A stretch of 64,000 nt of DNA, taken from positions 868,001-932,000 of the forward strand of contig JAGOBH010000001.1 in assembly GCA_017983495.1 (NCBI GenBank). The letters are read 5' to 3'. This document shows, piece by piece, positions 47,221-55,321 of this stretch. The position numbers and the translations under genes are program-made. The stretch is from Pyrinomonadaceae bacterium. GTDB taxonomy: Bacteria > Acidobacteriota > Blastocatellia > Pyrinomonadales > Pyrinomonadaceae. The notes beneath the pieces were generated by a model. That model saw nothing but the letters and a program-made list of their open reading frames with translations, did not search any database and had not been told where the DNA came from. The first letter of the stretch is position 1. Every line of letters begins with the position of its first letter.

Positions 47221-49122
47221 TCAATTGTTGCCGGTTGTTTCGTTGGCCGGACCTCGTGGCTCCAGCGGCAGTTCGATGTCGACTGTCGTGCCGCTGCCGT
47301 TGGCATGGACGAACGTCAACGTTGCTTCGTCGCCGTAATACGACGCAAGACGTTCGCGGACGTTGCGGAGCCCAACACCGCCATTTTTGTCAGCCGGTTT
47401 CGGCTGGCCGCCGGAACCGGAATCCCAGACTGAAAGTTTCAGGGCGTCATGCCCCGTACGACGCGTTTTGGTCGCCGTGATGCGGACCGTACCGCCCTTT
47501 TTATTTTCGGAGACGCCATGTTTTACGGCATTTTCAACGAGCGGCTGCAGGATCAGGGCAGGAACTCGGATCTGCTTGAGATCATCGGCGACATCGACGC
47601 TAACCGAGAGTTTTTCTTCGAATCGGGCACGCTCGATCTCGAGATAACTCTCGATCAGACGCATCTCATCACCGAGCGAGCAAAATTCGCTGTTGGAACT
47701 TAGCACGCCTCGTAGCAACTGCGTGAGGCGAAGCAAAGTGTCGTAAGATTTGTCCGGGTCCGCCTTGATGAGGTAGCCGATCGTGGTCAGGGAATTGAAC
47801 AGGAAATGCGGGTTGATCTGAGCCCTAAGGGCGGTCAGCTGAGCCTCCGTCGCGAGCTTGGCAAATTCCTGTTCACGAAATTCCTGTTCGCAACGCTCAT
47901 GTGTAACGCGCAGAGCGTCGATACGGCGGGCCGTGACAAGCGAGATGGCCTCGAGTGTCTTTATCTCGTCCGACAGCAGACGCCTGCCGCCGTAAAATTC
48001 GCCCAGACGGATCTCATAGAACGGAGATTCGGCGGTCGGGACAAAGATCCGAACATCATTGGGTGTAAAGCTGATCTCGACATGGCCGAGATCCGATTCC
48101 TTGATCAGTGAAGGTGACCAATGAGCCGCCCTGGCGGTCAAAACATCGGCTAGTCGTGTGCGGACGTGGTCGAGAATTCCCTCGACCGAATCGATCTGTT
48201 CGATCCGAGACGCAATGCCGGTTTGCAATTCAGCATAGTTTGCACGGTGCAAAATGATAGTATCAACGAACCAGGAAGCGATCCGATTGAGCGACGGGTA
48301 AACGAGTGCGGTTCCGATCCAGAGCGTCACTATCAGCCCCACAGCCTGGACATCATTACGGTCGTGCGTTTCGTGATAACGCAGCAGCGGAGCAGCAATA
48401 AACGCATAAAGCCCGAACGCGGTCAGGGCTAAAAGGATCAGCGAGATCGCCCGCTTCAGAAAAAGGTCGGCGAATGCAAAGCGGTAATTTTGCGAAAGTA
48501 TCGTCAGAGCAAGCGGCAGTGATGCCTGATGGGCCACTAGTTCCACGGGCCAGGAACTGCCCTCGCGTTCACCGCTCAGGTGCAATGCCGATACAGCAAA
48601 AACCAGCAAAGCGCTTGCCCAAATTGTCTTTTTCTCAAGCGTCTGTTTTAGATTGAAAAGCAGCAGCCCGGCAGCAAGGGCGACGGCCCCAACGGTCTGC
48701 GCCTGTAGTGCGACGTCGGAGGGAACGGAGAGCCCGTTAAAGGCTGCGTAGAAATGCAAGCAGGCGGCCAGGCCGCTCAACATGTACGCAGCATATGTCA
48801 GCCAATGTGTACCCTCGTCGTCGGCCTGGGCCGAATGGACGACGACCGACGGCAATGCACCTAGCGCCGTAAACGCGGTAGCCGTCAGCCACGGCGAAAC
48901 GCCGCCGGGGGAAAAATCCTGCCAGACATATGTGTAGAGCTCACCGAGATTCCACAACAACCCAAGAGCTGCGGTCGCAAGCAGTAGAATGTCGACGTTC
49001 GCAAGCCGCGATTTCGGCCGATGTCGGATCACCATCGCCGCGATCAATGCGTATAGCGCCACGCCGACCGTGAAACCGATCAGGTTGACGAGCAGGGCGG
49101 CATTGAGCGAATTCATATTCAT
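47221..49122 (-). CDS. LytS/YehU-type sensor histidine kinase
   Basis: 633 residues. About eight to nine membrane helices (10-290) form an N-terminal 7TM-like input domain. A GAF-like region follows (about 300-400, RIEQIDSVEGILDHVRTRLADVL). The His_kinase domain is of the LytS type: QINPHFLFNSLTTIGYL with phospho-acceptor His439. The ATPase domain carries LILQPLVENAVKHG (N box), VWDSGSG, GVGLRNVRERLASYYG and FVHANGSGT. An ATG pair (49122 and 49116) leaves the exact start open. It pairs with the LytTR regulator 9 bases downstream. The signal is unknown. Confidence 0.92.
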   Translation of the reverse strand: MNMNSLNAALLVNLIGFTVGVALYALIAAMVIRHRPKSRLANVDILLLATAALGLLWNLGELYTYVWQDFSPGGVSPWLTATAFTALGALPSVVVHSAQADDEGTHWLTYAAYMLSGLAACLHFYAAFNGLSVPSDVALQAQTVGAVALAAGLLLFNLKQTLEKKTIWASALLVFAVSALHLSGEREGSSWPVELVAHQASLPLALTILSQNYRFAFADLFLKRAISLILLALTAFGLYAFIAAPLLRYHETHDRNDVQAVGLIVTLWIGTALVYPSLNRIASWFVDTIILHRANYAELQTGIASRIEQIDSVEGILDHVRTRLADVLTARAAHWSPSLIKESDLGHVEISFTPNDVRIFVPTAESPFYEIRLGEFYGGRRLLSDEIKTLEAISLVTARRIDALRVTHERCEQEFREQEFAKLATEAQLTALRAQINPHFLFNSLTTIGYLIKADPDKSYDTLLRLTQLLRGVLSSNSEFCSLGDEMRLIESYLEIERARFEEKLSVSVDVADDLKQIRVPALILQPLVENAVKHGVSENKKGGTVRITATKTRRTGHDALKLSVWDSGSGGQPKPADKNGGVGLRNVRERLASYYGDEATLTFVHANGSGTTVDIELPLEPRGPANETTGNN

Positions 49123-49207
49123 TTGATGCTATCGCCAAATAAGGTGCGCGAACAATTCTAACTCAATAGATTGAGCTTTTGGCATGATGAGCGGTAATAT
49201 TTGGCAA

Positions 49208-49708
49208 ATGGCAAAGACCTTGTACTTAATGAGGCATGCGAAATCGAGCTGGGATGACCCGTCGATGTCGGATTTCGAGCGTCCGCTGAACGATCGCGGA
49301 CGTCGCGCGGCATCCTTCATGGGCTCGCTGATCGTCGAACGCTCAATTGTCCCGGAGATCATTATCTGTTCGCCGGCAAAGCGTGCCGTCGAGACCGCCA
49401 GGCTGGTTATCGCCGCGTTCGGGTCCGGTGCTGACGTGATCTTCGACGACCGTATCTACGAGGCGAGCCCGCATCGTTTGCTTAACGTCGTTCACGATAT
49501 TCTTGAGAAATACGCGTCCGCTATGATCGTCGGCCACAATCCGGGCACCGAGGGCTTCATACGCTTTTTGACCGGTTCGCTTGTGCCGATGCCAACTGCT
49601 GCCTGTGCGATCATCGACCTCAATATTAAGAATTGGATCGACGTCGATATAGATTGCGGAGAACTGCGCACTGTCATTAGGCCGCGTGATGAGATGAACA
49701 CGAAATAA
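49208..49708 (+). CDS. sixA: SixA-type phosphohistidine phosphatase
   Basis: 166 residues from the ATG at 49208, where the conserved beta-strand starts (KTLYLMRHAKSSWDD). Upstream in-frame ATGs would only add eight residues. The histidine phosphatase motif RHAKSSW contains the nucleophile His10, and IVGHNPGTEGF near residue 102 the second His. Short SixA-like proteins of this size remove phosphate from His residues of phosphorelay or PTS proteins in E. coli; here the substrate is unknown. It is divergent from the LytS-like gene and precedes the PhoB/PhoR-like operon, which may be meaningful but could be chance. Confidence 0.88.
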   Translation: MAKTLYLMRHAKSSWDDPSMSDFERPLNDRGRRAASFMGSLIVERSIVPEIIICSPAKRAVETARLVIAAFGSGADVIFDDRIYEASPHRLLNVVHDILEKYASAMIVGHNPGTEGFIRFLTGSLVPMPTAACAIIDLNIKNWIDVDIDCGELRTVIRPRDEMNTK

Positions 49709-49733
49709 TACTTACAGAATACGCTTCCAGACG

Positions 49734-49758
49734 TAACATTTAACATTTCCGTAACATT
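49734..49758 (+). promoter_or_regulatory. Pho-like direct repeats upstream of the PhoB/PhoR-like operon
   Basis: Three exact TAACATT copies start at 49734, 49741 and 49752. The last two are 11 bases apart, the PhoB/PhoP box spacing. They lie 79-103 bases before the ATG of the response regulator and would fit autoregulation, which is known for phoBR and phoPR. The box also matches the 24423-24440 repeat upstream of the HD-GYP/GGDEF gene. Confidence 0.55.
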
Positions 49759-49836
49759 TTGTTCATACGCCCTTAAGGTTGGCGGCATAGGATAGCGCTT
49801 ACTGCCGAAAAATCGAATAGAATTGAACAATACGAA

Positions 49837-50520
49837 ATGCAAACTATCCTGATCGTCGAAGATGATGCCGATATTGCCGAGAGTTTGGAATACAACTTGC
49901 GGCGAGAGGGTTTTCGGCCAATTATTGCCGAGTCCGGCGAAAAGGGACTGCGGCTCGCTATTGACGAAAAGCACACGCCTTCGCTGATCATTTTGGATCT
50001 AATGCTCCCCGGAATGACGGGAATGGAACTCTGCCGTCGGCTGCGCCGAGAGACGCTCACTGAAAAAACTCCGATAATAATGCTGACCGCCAAGGCTGCC
50101 GAGGGCGATAAGATCGCCGGTCTCGAGGTCGGAGCGGACGACTATATAGTCAAGCCATTCTCGATCAAAGAGGTGATCGCACGCGTCCGGGCGGTGCTGA
50201 GGCGGGCGGAAAACGAAACGGCACCGAAATACACGGACGATCATCTACTCGTTGATTTTGGCGATATGCGCGTCACTTGTGACGGAGCGGACGTCAAACT
50301 CACCCGTAAAGAGTTTGCACTGTTGACGCATCTGATCAAGAACGCTGGCCGCGTCTCCGCCCGGCAGCAATTGCTCGACAATGTCTGGGGCTACAGCTAT
50401 TTTGGCGATACGCGAACGCTGGACGTGCACATTCGGCGGCTGCGGCAGAAACTGGGCGATTGCGGCGGTTGCGTTGAAACCGTCGTCGGCATAGGATATC
50501 GTTTCATCGGGTGCAAATGA
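49837..50520 (+). CDS. OmpR/PhoB-family response regulator
   Basis: 227 residues. The receiver (1-120) has VEDDADIAE, phosphoacceptor Asp54 (IILDLMLPGMTG) and YIVKPFSIKEV. The winged-helix DNA-binding domain (about 130-225) has LTRKEFALLTHLIKNAGRV, LLDNVWGYSYFGDTRTLDVHIRRLRQKLGD and VVGIGYRF. This ending, with the RTLDVHIRRLR recognition helix, is closest to PhoB/PhoP among common subfamilies. Its stop overlaps the kinase start (ATGA). Pho-like repeats stand upstream. Phosphate control is a good guess, but no pst or phoU gene lies in the window. Confidence 0.92.
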   Translation: MQTILIVEDDADIAESLEYNLRREGFRPIIAESGEKGLRLAIDEKHTPSLIILDLMLPGMTGMELCRRLRRETLTEKTPIIMLTAKAAEGDKIAGLEVGADDYIVKPFSIKEVIARVRAVLRRAENETAPKYTDDHLLVDFGDMRVTCDGADVKLTRKEFALLTHLIKNAGRVSARQQLLDNVWGYSYFGDTRTLDVHIRRLRQKLGDCGGCVETVVGIGYRFIGCK

Positions 50521-51584
50521 GTGAATTTCAAACCGCGGCAATAGAGACGGGAGTTGCCGCCAGTTCTCCGACAATACTTCAGAAGATAATCGACACCACA
50601 CGCGAGTGTGTGCTCATCGTCGACAGCGAGATGCGCATCGCGAACTGTAACGCCCCGGCAACGCTGATATTCGGGCGTTCGGGCATGCAGCTCGAACATC
50701 GCCGTTTGAGCGAGGTGATACGTGACCTCGATATTCATGAGGCGTTTCGCAACGCTCTGAATCAGCGGGTCTCGTCGGATGTCAGGCTCGAGATGATCGA
50801 TGCCGAAAGGCGCAGGTTTGACGTGCACATTGCACCATTGGATCTCGACGGCCGGCCGCAGGCGATCGGGTTCTTTTACGACAAGACCCAGATCGAAAGG
50901 CTCGAGTCTGTGCGACAGGAATTTTTGTCGAACATCTCCCACGAACTGCGAACACCGTTGACGTCGATACTCGCATTTGTTGAGACTCTCGAGGACGGTG
51001 CGATAAATGACCCGGAAAACAGCCTGCGGTTTCTCAGCGTCATTCGCCGCAACGCCGAGCGGATGAGCAGCCTGATCGCCGACATTCTCGAACTCTCGAT
51101 GATCGAATCGGGAAAAGTTTCGATCGAAAAGCGGCCCGTCCGCCTGTCTGAAATGACTGCCGAGATATACACAAATCTCACTGTGAAAGCACGCGAATAC
51201 GGCATCGAACTGATCAATAATATCCCGCCGGACACGCTCGTCGCTGCTGACGGCATAAGGCTCGAGCAAATGCTGATCAACCTGATCGACAATGCGATAA
51301 AGTTTAACCGCCGCGGCGGCTCGGTGACCGTTGCCTGGGAACGCCTTGGCAGCGTCAATACGATCTCGGTCACAGACACCGGCGAGGGGATTATGCCCGA
51401 GCATCTCGGCCGCATCTTCGAGCGATTTTACCGGATCGACCGTGCCCGCTCGCGGGAGATCGGCGGCACCGGCCTCGGCCTCGCAATTGTCAAACATCTC
51501 ACTCGCCTGCATGGAGGCGAAGTCTCAGTCCGGTCAGTCCTCAGCGAAGGCACCACATTCCGCATCGAACTGCCGGCAAATTAA
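50517..51584 (+). CDS. PAS-containing sensor histidine kinase (PhoR-like)
   Basis: 355 residues from the ATG at 50517, which overlaps the regulator stop. A PAS domain (about 20-125, ECVLIVDSEMRIANCNAPA) is followed by HisKA with FLSNISHELRTPLTSILAF (His142). The ATPase domain has NLIDNAIKFNRRGG, VTDTGEGI, RFYRIDRARSREIGGTGLGLAIVKHL. It has no membrane segment at all, unlike most PhoR proteins. It would sense a cytoplasmic signal or need a membrane partner. It forms a two-component pair with the upstream PhoB-like regulator. Confidence 0.92.
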   Translation: MSEFQTAAIETGVAASSPTILQKIIDTTRECVLIVDSEMRIANCNAPATLIFGRSGMQLEHRRLSEVIRDLDIHEAFRNALNQRVSSDVRLEMIDAERRRFDVHIAPLDLDGRPQAIGFFYDKTQIERLESVRQEFLSNISHELRTPLTSILAFVETLEDGAINDPENSLRFLSVIRRNAERMSSLIADILELSMIESGKVSIEKRPVRLSEMTAEIYTNLTVKAREYGIELINNIPPDTLVAADGIRLEQMLINLIDNAIKFNRRGGSVTVAWERLGSVNTISVTDTGEGIMPEHLGRIFERFYRIDRARSREIGGTGLGLAIVKHLTRLHGGEVSVRSVLSEGTTFRIELPAN

Positions 51585-51609
51585 TCATTAAGGGCAAAGA
51601 AAAATATTG

Positions 51610-51638
51610 TTCACACGCGTCGGAATGCGTGCTATACT
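51610..51638 (+). promoter_or_regulatory. Sigma-70-type promoter of carD
   Basis: A -35 box TTCACA (51610-51615), a 17-base spacer and a -10 box TATACT (51633-51638) preceded by the extended element TG at the right place (TGCTATACT). Both hexamers match consensus at five of six positions. Transcription would start near 51645, about 90 bases before the carD ATG. The leader contains AAGCACGGCTTTGCTTAGGCC and a T-run. Confidence 0.75.
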
Positions 51639-51734
51639 GTCTTTACATTGATAGCTAATTATCAAGATAAGCACGGCTTTGCTTAGGCCTGCTTTTTTGT
51701 CGGCTTCTCACCTACACACAGGGAGAAAACGGTC

Positions 51735-52268
51735 ATGGAACTGCACATCGGTCAGAAAGTAGCTTATCCCGGCCAAGGCGTCTGCCTTGTGGAAAGCATC
51801 AAAACACGTGAGATCGGGGACGGTACGATGAGCGTGTACATGTTGCGCGTACTTAACGACAACTCGAGCATTTGCGTCCCAACCGAAAAGGCCGGCAACG
51901 TCGGCATCAGGCCGCTGATCACCGGCAAACAGTGCAAAAAACTCATCGGACAGCTTTCGGAGGATTTTGAGAGCGTCACATGCAATTGGAAGACGCGCTC
52001 GCGTGCCTTTATGGAAAAGTTGCAGTCCGGAGATGTTTTTGAGGCTGCGATCGTCCTGAAACAGCTCACGTTCCTGAGTCAGGAAAAACGGCTCTCTTTT
52101 CGCGAACAGACGCTGCTCGAAAAGGCGAAGTTCCTCATCGTCTCCGAGATCTCCAACGCCGACCCGAGCGACCGTTCAAAGGTAGAGAGCGAGGTCATCG
52201 AACGAGTTGCAAACGCGTGCACCAAGCATCACGATTCTCAGCCTGATGCCTTGTCTGCGGCCCATTAA
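51735..52268 (+). CDS. carD: CarD-family transcriptional regulator
   Basis: 177 residues. The N-terminal RNA polymerase-interacting domain is clear (LHIGQKVAYPGQGVCLVESI, YMLRVLNDNSSICVPTEKAGNVGIRPLI). The C-terminal part is helical (NWKTRSRAFMEKLQSGDVFEAAIVLKQLTFLSQEKRLSFREQTLLEKAKFLI shortened here to its key features: WKxR, GDVFE, RLSFREQ, LLEKAK). CarD binds the polymerase beta subunit and stabilises the open promoter complex at many genes. GGGAGA lies 9 bases before the ATG, and a strong promoter is seen at 51610-51638. A UUCG-loop hairpin at 52316-52335 may terminate it. Confidence 0.93.
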   Translation: MELHIGQKVAYPGQGVCLVESIKTREIGDGTMSVYMLRVLNDNSSICVPTEKAGNVGIRPLITGKQCKKLIGQLSEDFESVTCNWKTRSRAFMEKLQSGDVFEAAIVLKQLTFLSQEKRLSFREQTLLEKAKFLIVSEISNADPSDRSKVESEVIERVANACTKHHDSQPDALSAAH

Positions 52269-52633
52269 CTTCCGAACATAACAACTCATCGTTCGCCACT
52301 GAGCCCGGCCAGCGTCCGGATGCTTCGGCATGCGGCACGCTTCCTGTATCCCATTTTCCTTTTGCTTCAATTGCGTTGGTGCTCGCCTAGGTCTAGCACG
52401 AAGCACGTCAGATCGCCCCGGGCGTATTTAATGCCCCGAGTTGAGCCCCCGCTCCTTCCAGGCGACTACCGACGTCCCTGAAAGCGTATGCGGCGTTGCC
52501 AGTATTGGTAACGCCAGGACATATCCAGCGGTAGCGTGGTATTGGACAAATTGAGCAGCGACATCAGCCGCAGCCTAAGGTAATAAACTGAGAATTGGAC
52601 GACATGCATACTTCCCCCCGTTTTTTTGAGTAG
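52269..52633. other. Gene-free gap after carD
   Basis: No gene is supported. A stem with UUCG loop lies at 52316-52335 (CCG-ATGC-TTCG-GCAT-CGG with one mismatch), followed by a pyrimidine-rich stretch, so it may terminate carD. A second hairpin GGCGTTGCCA/TGGTAACGCC (52492-52515) has one G-T pair. A run of six C followed by CGTTTTTTT lies at about 52613-52627. Frames in this part are short and without ribosome sites. Confidence 0.5.
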
Positions 52634-52816
52634 TTAACGCTTGTTATGAACGCGACCCGAGCCGCCGATCTTGACTAGTTTGTTATAGACGCCGAGAAGC
52701 AGAAACAGCGAGACCCATTGGCCGTCGAAACGGCTGTTTTCTGTATCGCCTTTCACCTTAAGAAAGTGCGACGAGCCTAAGCTGGAGAGTACGCGTTGAA
52801 TGGCCCGTCGTATGTG
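52634..52816 (-). pseudogene. Possible remnant of a STAS-domain (anti-sigma antagonist) gene
   Basis: The minus-strand frame ending at 52634 contains RRAIQRVLSSLGSSHFLKV, then SRFDGQWVSLFLLLGVYNKL and VKIGGSGRVHN. This follows the order of a STAS domain (xREAIxxLL…VxYIDSSGxGxLxxxYxxxxxxGGxLxLxN), with the central DSSG altered to DGQW. The N-terminal strands are missing, and the frame's only ATG lies inside the operator region at 52862-52889. I therefore read it as a decayed copy. The match is by eye, so other explanations remain. Confidence 0.35.
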
Positions 52817-52861
52817 CGTTGAAGCACGCACGATAAAATAGAGTTTACCGAGCCTGAACAT

Positions 52862-52904
52862 TGTGCGACAGCGCACATACTGTATGTGCTCCATCGCATA
52901 TAGT
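52862..52904 (+). promoter_or_regulatory. Operator palindromes and -10 box before the small zinc-ribbon gene
   Basis: TGTGCG-N4-CGCACA (52862-52877) overlaps a second perfect palindrome GCACATA-CTG-TATGTGC (52873-52889). A -10-like TATAGT lies at 52899-52904, only eight bases before the ATG at 52912, so a transcript from it would be almost leaderless. The same 6-4-6 palindrome is found at 53238-53253. Confidence 0.55.
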
Positions 52905-52911
52905 GATTCCC

Positions 52912-53112
52912 ATGAACCGTGAAAAAGGCGTCGGAGATTTGGCCAATATTGTTAGGTGCCTTTGGTGCGACGCCAGGATCGGCCTCGCTCATCATGTCAG
53001 AGAACGCGTTTGTGTTAAGTGCTTTCGCCGTTTACGAAGCGAGAATGTTCCCGATACACAAATATTTGGCCGCGACGAATTTGCGGTTACTTCACCCAGG
53101 GCTGCGACCTAA
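52912..53112 (+). CDS. Small protein with a CxxC…CxxC zinc ribbon
   Basis: 66 residues from the ATG at 52912. RCLWCDARIGLAHHVRERVC and VKCFRRL form two CxxC pairs about 15 residues apart, an arrangement that binds zinc. The rest (NVPDTQIFGRDEF…) has no known match. No ribosome-binding site is visible, in keeping with a leaderless start from the TATAGT box just upstream. A second frame continuing past 53112 (+1) reads on for a further ~60 codons, so a frameshifted longer gene cannot be excluded. It precedes the first Crp/Fnr gene and shares its operator type. Confidence 0.5.
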   Translation: MNREKGVGDLANIVRCLWCDARIGLAHHVRERVCVKCFRRLRSENVPDTQIFGRDEFAVTSPRAAT

Positions 53113-53237
53113 CTGTAATACGCGAAAATGTGCTCAAGCTGGAAACGGATAGCAGGCATGTCGTCCACGGTGTCGAAAATTGCCTGTGGAACGACAAGGT
53201 TTCCGGCCCCGATCACCCGTTTTTCCTTTTAGTTTTA

Positions 53238-53269
53238 TGTGCGGCATCGCACATTATCTGTGTTATAGT
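53238..53269 (+). promoter_or_regulatory. Operator palindrome and extended -10 promoter of the first Crp/Fnr gene
   Basis: TGTGCG-GCAT-CGCACA (53238-53253) is followed by TGTTATAGT, an extended -10 (TATAGT at 53264-53269). A -35 match is missing, and the palindrome takes its place. This suggests control by a Crp/Fnr-type protein, possibly the gene's own product. The ATG lies 41 bases after the -10. Confidence 0.6.
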
Positions 53270-53309
53270 CTTGGCACTCACTTTGTCTTTGTTGTTTGAG
53301 AGAGAAAAT

Positions 53310-54047
53310 ATGTCTCCATTGGCGGATTCGACCGAGGTCAGTAAAAATAGTTTGCTTGCGGAATTGCCGCGTGTTGAGTTCGAACGTATCAGGCCGCATC
53401 TCGAACGCGTGAGTTTGCCGCTTGGTAAGGTCCTTTATGAATCAGGCGATCGCCTCGATTATGTCTATTTTCCGACTAACTGCATCGTCTCACTGCTCTA
53501 CATTATGGAAAATGGCTCGACAGCGGAGATAGGTGTGGTCGGCCGTGACGGAATTTTGGGGATAGCTCTTTTTATGGGTGGCGTCACGACGCCGAACCGA
53601 GCGATCATACAGAGTGCCGGAGTCGCGTACCGAATGCGTGCAAAAGACCTAATGAACGAGTTTTCGCTCGGCGGCAAATTTCACAACATCTTGCTGAGAT
53701 ACACACAGGCTCTGATCACACAGATATCTCAGACTGCGGTATGTAACCGTCTCCATAGCGTTGAACAACAACTCTGCCGCTGGCTTTTGCTCAGCCACGA
53801 CCGGCTTGAGTCAGACAAACTGGTTATGACGCATGATCTCATCTCAAACATGCTTGGCGTTCGCCGCGAAGGTGTCACGCTCGCCGCGCGCAAACTGTCC
53901 GACCATGGATTTATAAAAAACGTCCGTGGAACCATGACCATCGTCGACCGTCCCGGCCTCGAACGCGCCTGCTGTGAGTGCTACAAAGTCGTAAATGACG
54001 AATACAAACGCCTTCTCGGCAGCGGAACGTCGCGAACATTCGCCTAA
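53310..54047 (+). CDS. Crp/Fnr-family transcriptional regulator (first copy)
   Basis: 245 residues from the ATG at 53310, with GAGAGA upstream; the open frame reaches further back but has no other good start. The cyclic-nucleotide-binding fold occupies about 20-140 (LPLGKVLYESGDRLDYVYFP, GSTAEIGVVGRDGILGIALFMGG). The helix-turn-helix region at about 165-225 has MTHDLISNMLGVRREGVTLAARKL. Residues that bind cAMP in E. coli CRP (the RxS motif) are not seen, and the FNR iron-sulphur cysteines are absent, so the ligand is unknown. A second member follows at 54211, about 35-40% similar by eye. Confidence 0.88.
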   Translation: MSPLADSTEVSKNSLLAELPRVEFERIRPHLERVSLPLGKVLYESGDRLDYVYFPTNCIVSLLYIMENGSTAEIGVVGRDGILGIALFMGGVTTPNRAIIQSAGVAYRMRAKDLMNEFSLGGKFHNILLRYTQALITQISQTAVCNRLHSVEQQLCRWLLLSHDRLESDKLVMTHDLISNMLGVRREGVTLAARKLSDHGFIKNVRGTMTIVDRPGLERACCECYKVVNDEYKRLLGSGTSRTFA

Positions 54048-54170
54048 TACGTTTAGCTATTACCGTCACTTATTGTTAATGTTAGATTTCTTAGGCTTTA
54101 CGCGAAGATATCTTTGACATTGCAATCATTCGACATCGGAAAGAATTAACGCTTCCATTCTTGTGCCGTC

Positions 54171-54186
54171 TGTTGTTTTTACAACA
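54171..54186 (+). promoter_or_regulatory. Operator-like palindrome before the second Crp/Fnr gene
   Basis: A perfect TGTTGT-TTTT-ACAACA lies 24 bases before the ATG at 54211. It shares the 6-4-6 form with the TGTGCG-N4-CGCACA sites upstream of the other regulator. It may be an autoregulatory site. Confidence 0.45.
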
Positions 54187-54210
54187 CGACCTCAATGGAG
54201 TTTTTTCACG

Positions 54211-54921
54211 ATGCCCACATCCTCGATCTCAACAAACAGCATGCTCGCCGCTCTGCCGGCAAAAGTTTACGCCGAATTGGTCCCGAAATTCGAACCGTTT
54301 GAACTCGAATTCTCTAAGATCGTCTATGACCGCGGTGATACATTTACGCACGTCTATTTTATCGAAAGCGGAATTGTCTCGATGCTCGTCTCCGCGGACG
54401 AGCAGTCTGCGATAGAGGTCGGAATGGTCGGTCGTGAAGGTATGGTTGCTCTGCCCGTTTTCTTAGGCATTATGACGTCGAATGACCGTGCCATTGTCCA
54501 GGGTGCCGGCACAGCGTTACGGATGAAGGCGACAGACTTTGCACGCGAATGTGCGGCCGGAGCAGACCTATCGCGGATCATGCGGCTGTTTACGTACTCG
54601 ATAATTACGCAGATCGGCCGCTCGGCCTTTTGCAATCGCTTTCACTCGACGGATTCGCGTCTCGCACGCTGGCTATTGATGACGCAAGATCGAATGGAAG
54701 CAGATCATTTTCTGATCACGCAGGAATTTTTGTCGTACATGGTCGGGGTTCGCCGCGAGGCCGTAAATAAAGCCGCAACCGAATTTCAACGCCGCGACAT
54801 CGTCAGCTACGTCCGCGGCAGGGTGACGATAAACGACCGAAAACGCCTCGAAGAGCTCGCCTGTAAATGCTACAGTACGCCGTTTCGCGACGCTCCGACT
54901 ATTCCGGCTTTGAATAACTAG
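54211..54921 (+). CDS. Crp/Fnr-family transcriptional regulator (second copy)
   Basis: 236 residues from the ATG at 54211; the longer frame opens with GTG. The effector-binding fold lies at about 15-125 ([43 protein letters not shown]). The helix-turn-helix at about 165-215 has [25 protein letters not shown]. Its 3' end overlaps the converging queF gene by 23 bases (54899-54921). It looks like a tandem paralogue of the 53310-54047 protein. No cAMP or iron-sulphur motif is seen. Confidence 0.88.
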   Translation: MPTSSISTNSMLAALPAKVYAELVPKFEPFELEFSKIVYDRGDTFTHVYFIESGIVSMLVSADEQSAIEVGMVGREGMVALPVFLGIMTSNDRAIVQGAGTALRMKATDFARECAAGADLSRIMRLFTYSIITQIGRSAFCNRFHSTDSRLARWLLMTQDRMEADHFLITQEFLSYMVGVRREAVNKAATEFQRRDIVSYVRGRVTINDRKRLEELACKCYSTPFRDAPTIPALNN

Positions 54922-55321
54922 CGCGGACGACCGTCTTGATGTTTCCGCGAACGTGATAATCGCCTTCGATCTCGACCCGCAGCGGGTCGCATGCCGCGAC
55001 AAAATCCTCGAGTATTAAATTGACGACGTGTTCGTGAAAGATCTTGACGTCACGAAACGAATTGATGTAGAGCTTTAAGCTTTTGAGTTCAACGCAAAGT
55101 TTGTTTGGCACATACTTGAGCCGGATGATTCCGAAATCGGGAAAATCCGAGAACGGGCAGATTGCCGTGAACTCCGGCATTTCAAACTCAACCCAAATTT
55201 CCTTTCCCGCATACTCATACGGAAAACTGTCGAGCGGAAACAGGTCCATCTCGGCACGCGGCGTTGGCCTTATATCCAGGCCCTGTTTATTGACGCCGTC
55301 AGGCGTTCGTTCGTCTAGCAT
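54899..55321 (-). CDS. queF: 7-cyano-7-deazaguanine (preQ0) reductase, short type
   Basis: 140 residues, the size of the YkvM (unimodular) QueF. Catalytic Cys55 and Asp62 sit in [22 protein letters not shown] (78-85) is the QueF family motif, and His96/Glu97 bind the substrate (FHEH). It reduces preQ0 to preQ1 with NADPH in queuosine biosynthesis. Other que genes are not in the window. The start overlaps the 3' end of the exonuclease gene by 23 bases, so the two are cotranscribed. The segment CPFSDFPD differs from the commoner CPxTGQPD, yet the key residues are kept. Confidence 0.93.
   Translation of the reverse strand: MLDERTPDGVNKQGLDIRPTPRAEMDLFPLDSFPYEYAGKEIWVEFEMPEFTAICPFSDFPDFGIIRLKYVPNKLCVELKSLKLYINSFRDVKIFHEHVVNLILEDFVAACDPLRVEIEGDYHVRGNIKTVVRASYSKPE

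Noticed and set aside
50397..51512. Minus-strand frame of 371 codons
   Set aside because: Long but antisense to the histidine kinase with complete HisKA and ATPase motifs; no recognisable domain.
52876..52904. Full -35/-10 promoter at the small zinc-ribbon gene
   Set aside because: Only the -10 box is convincing; no -35 match lies at 16-18 bases.
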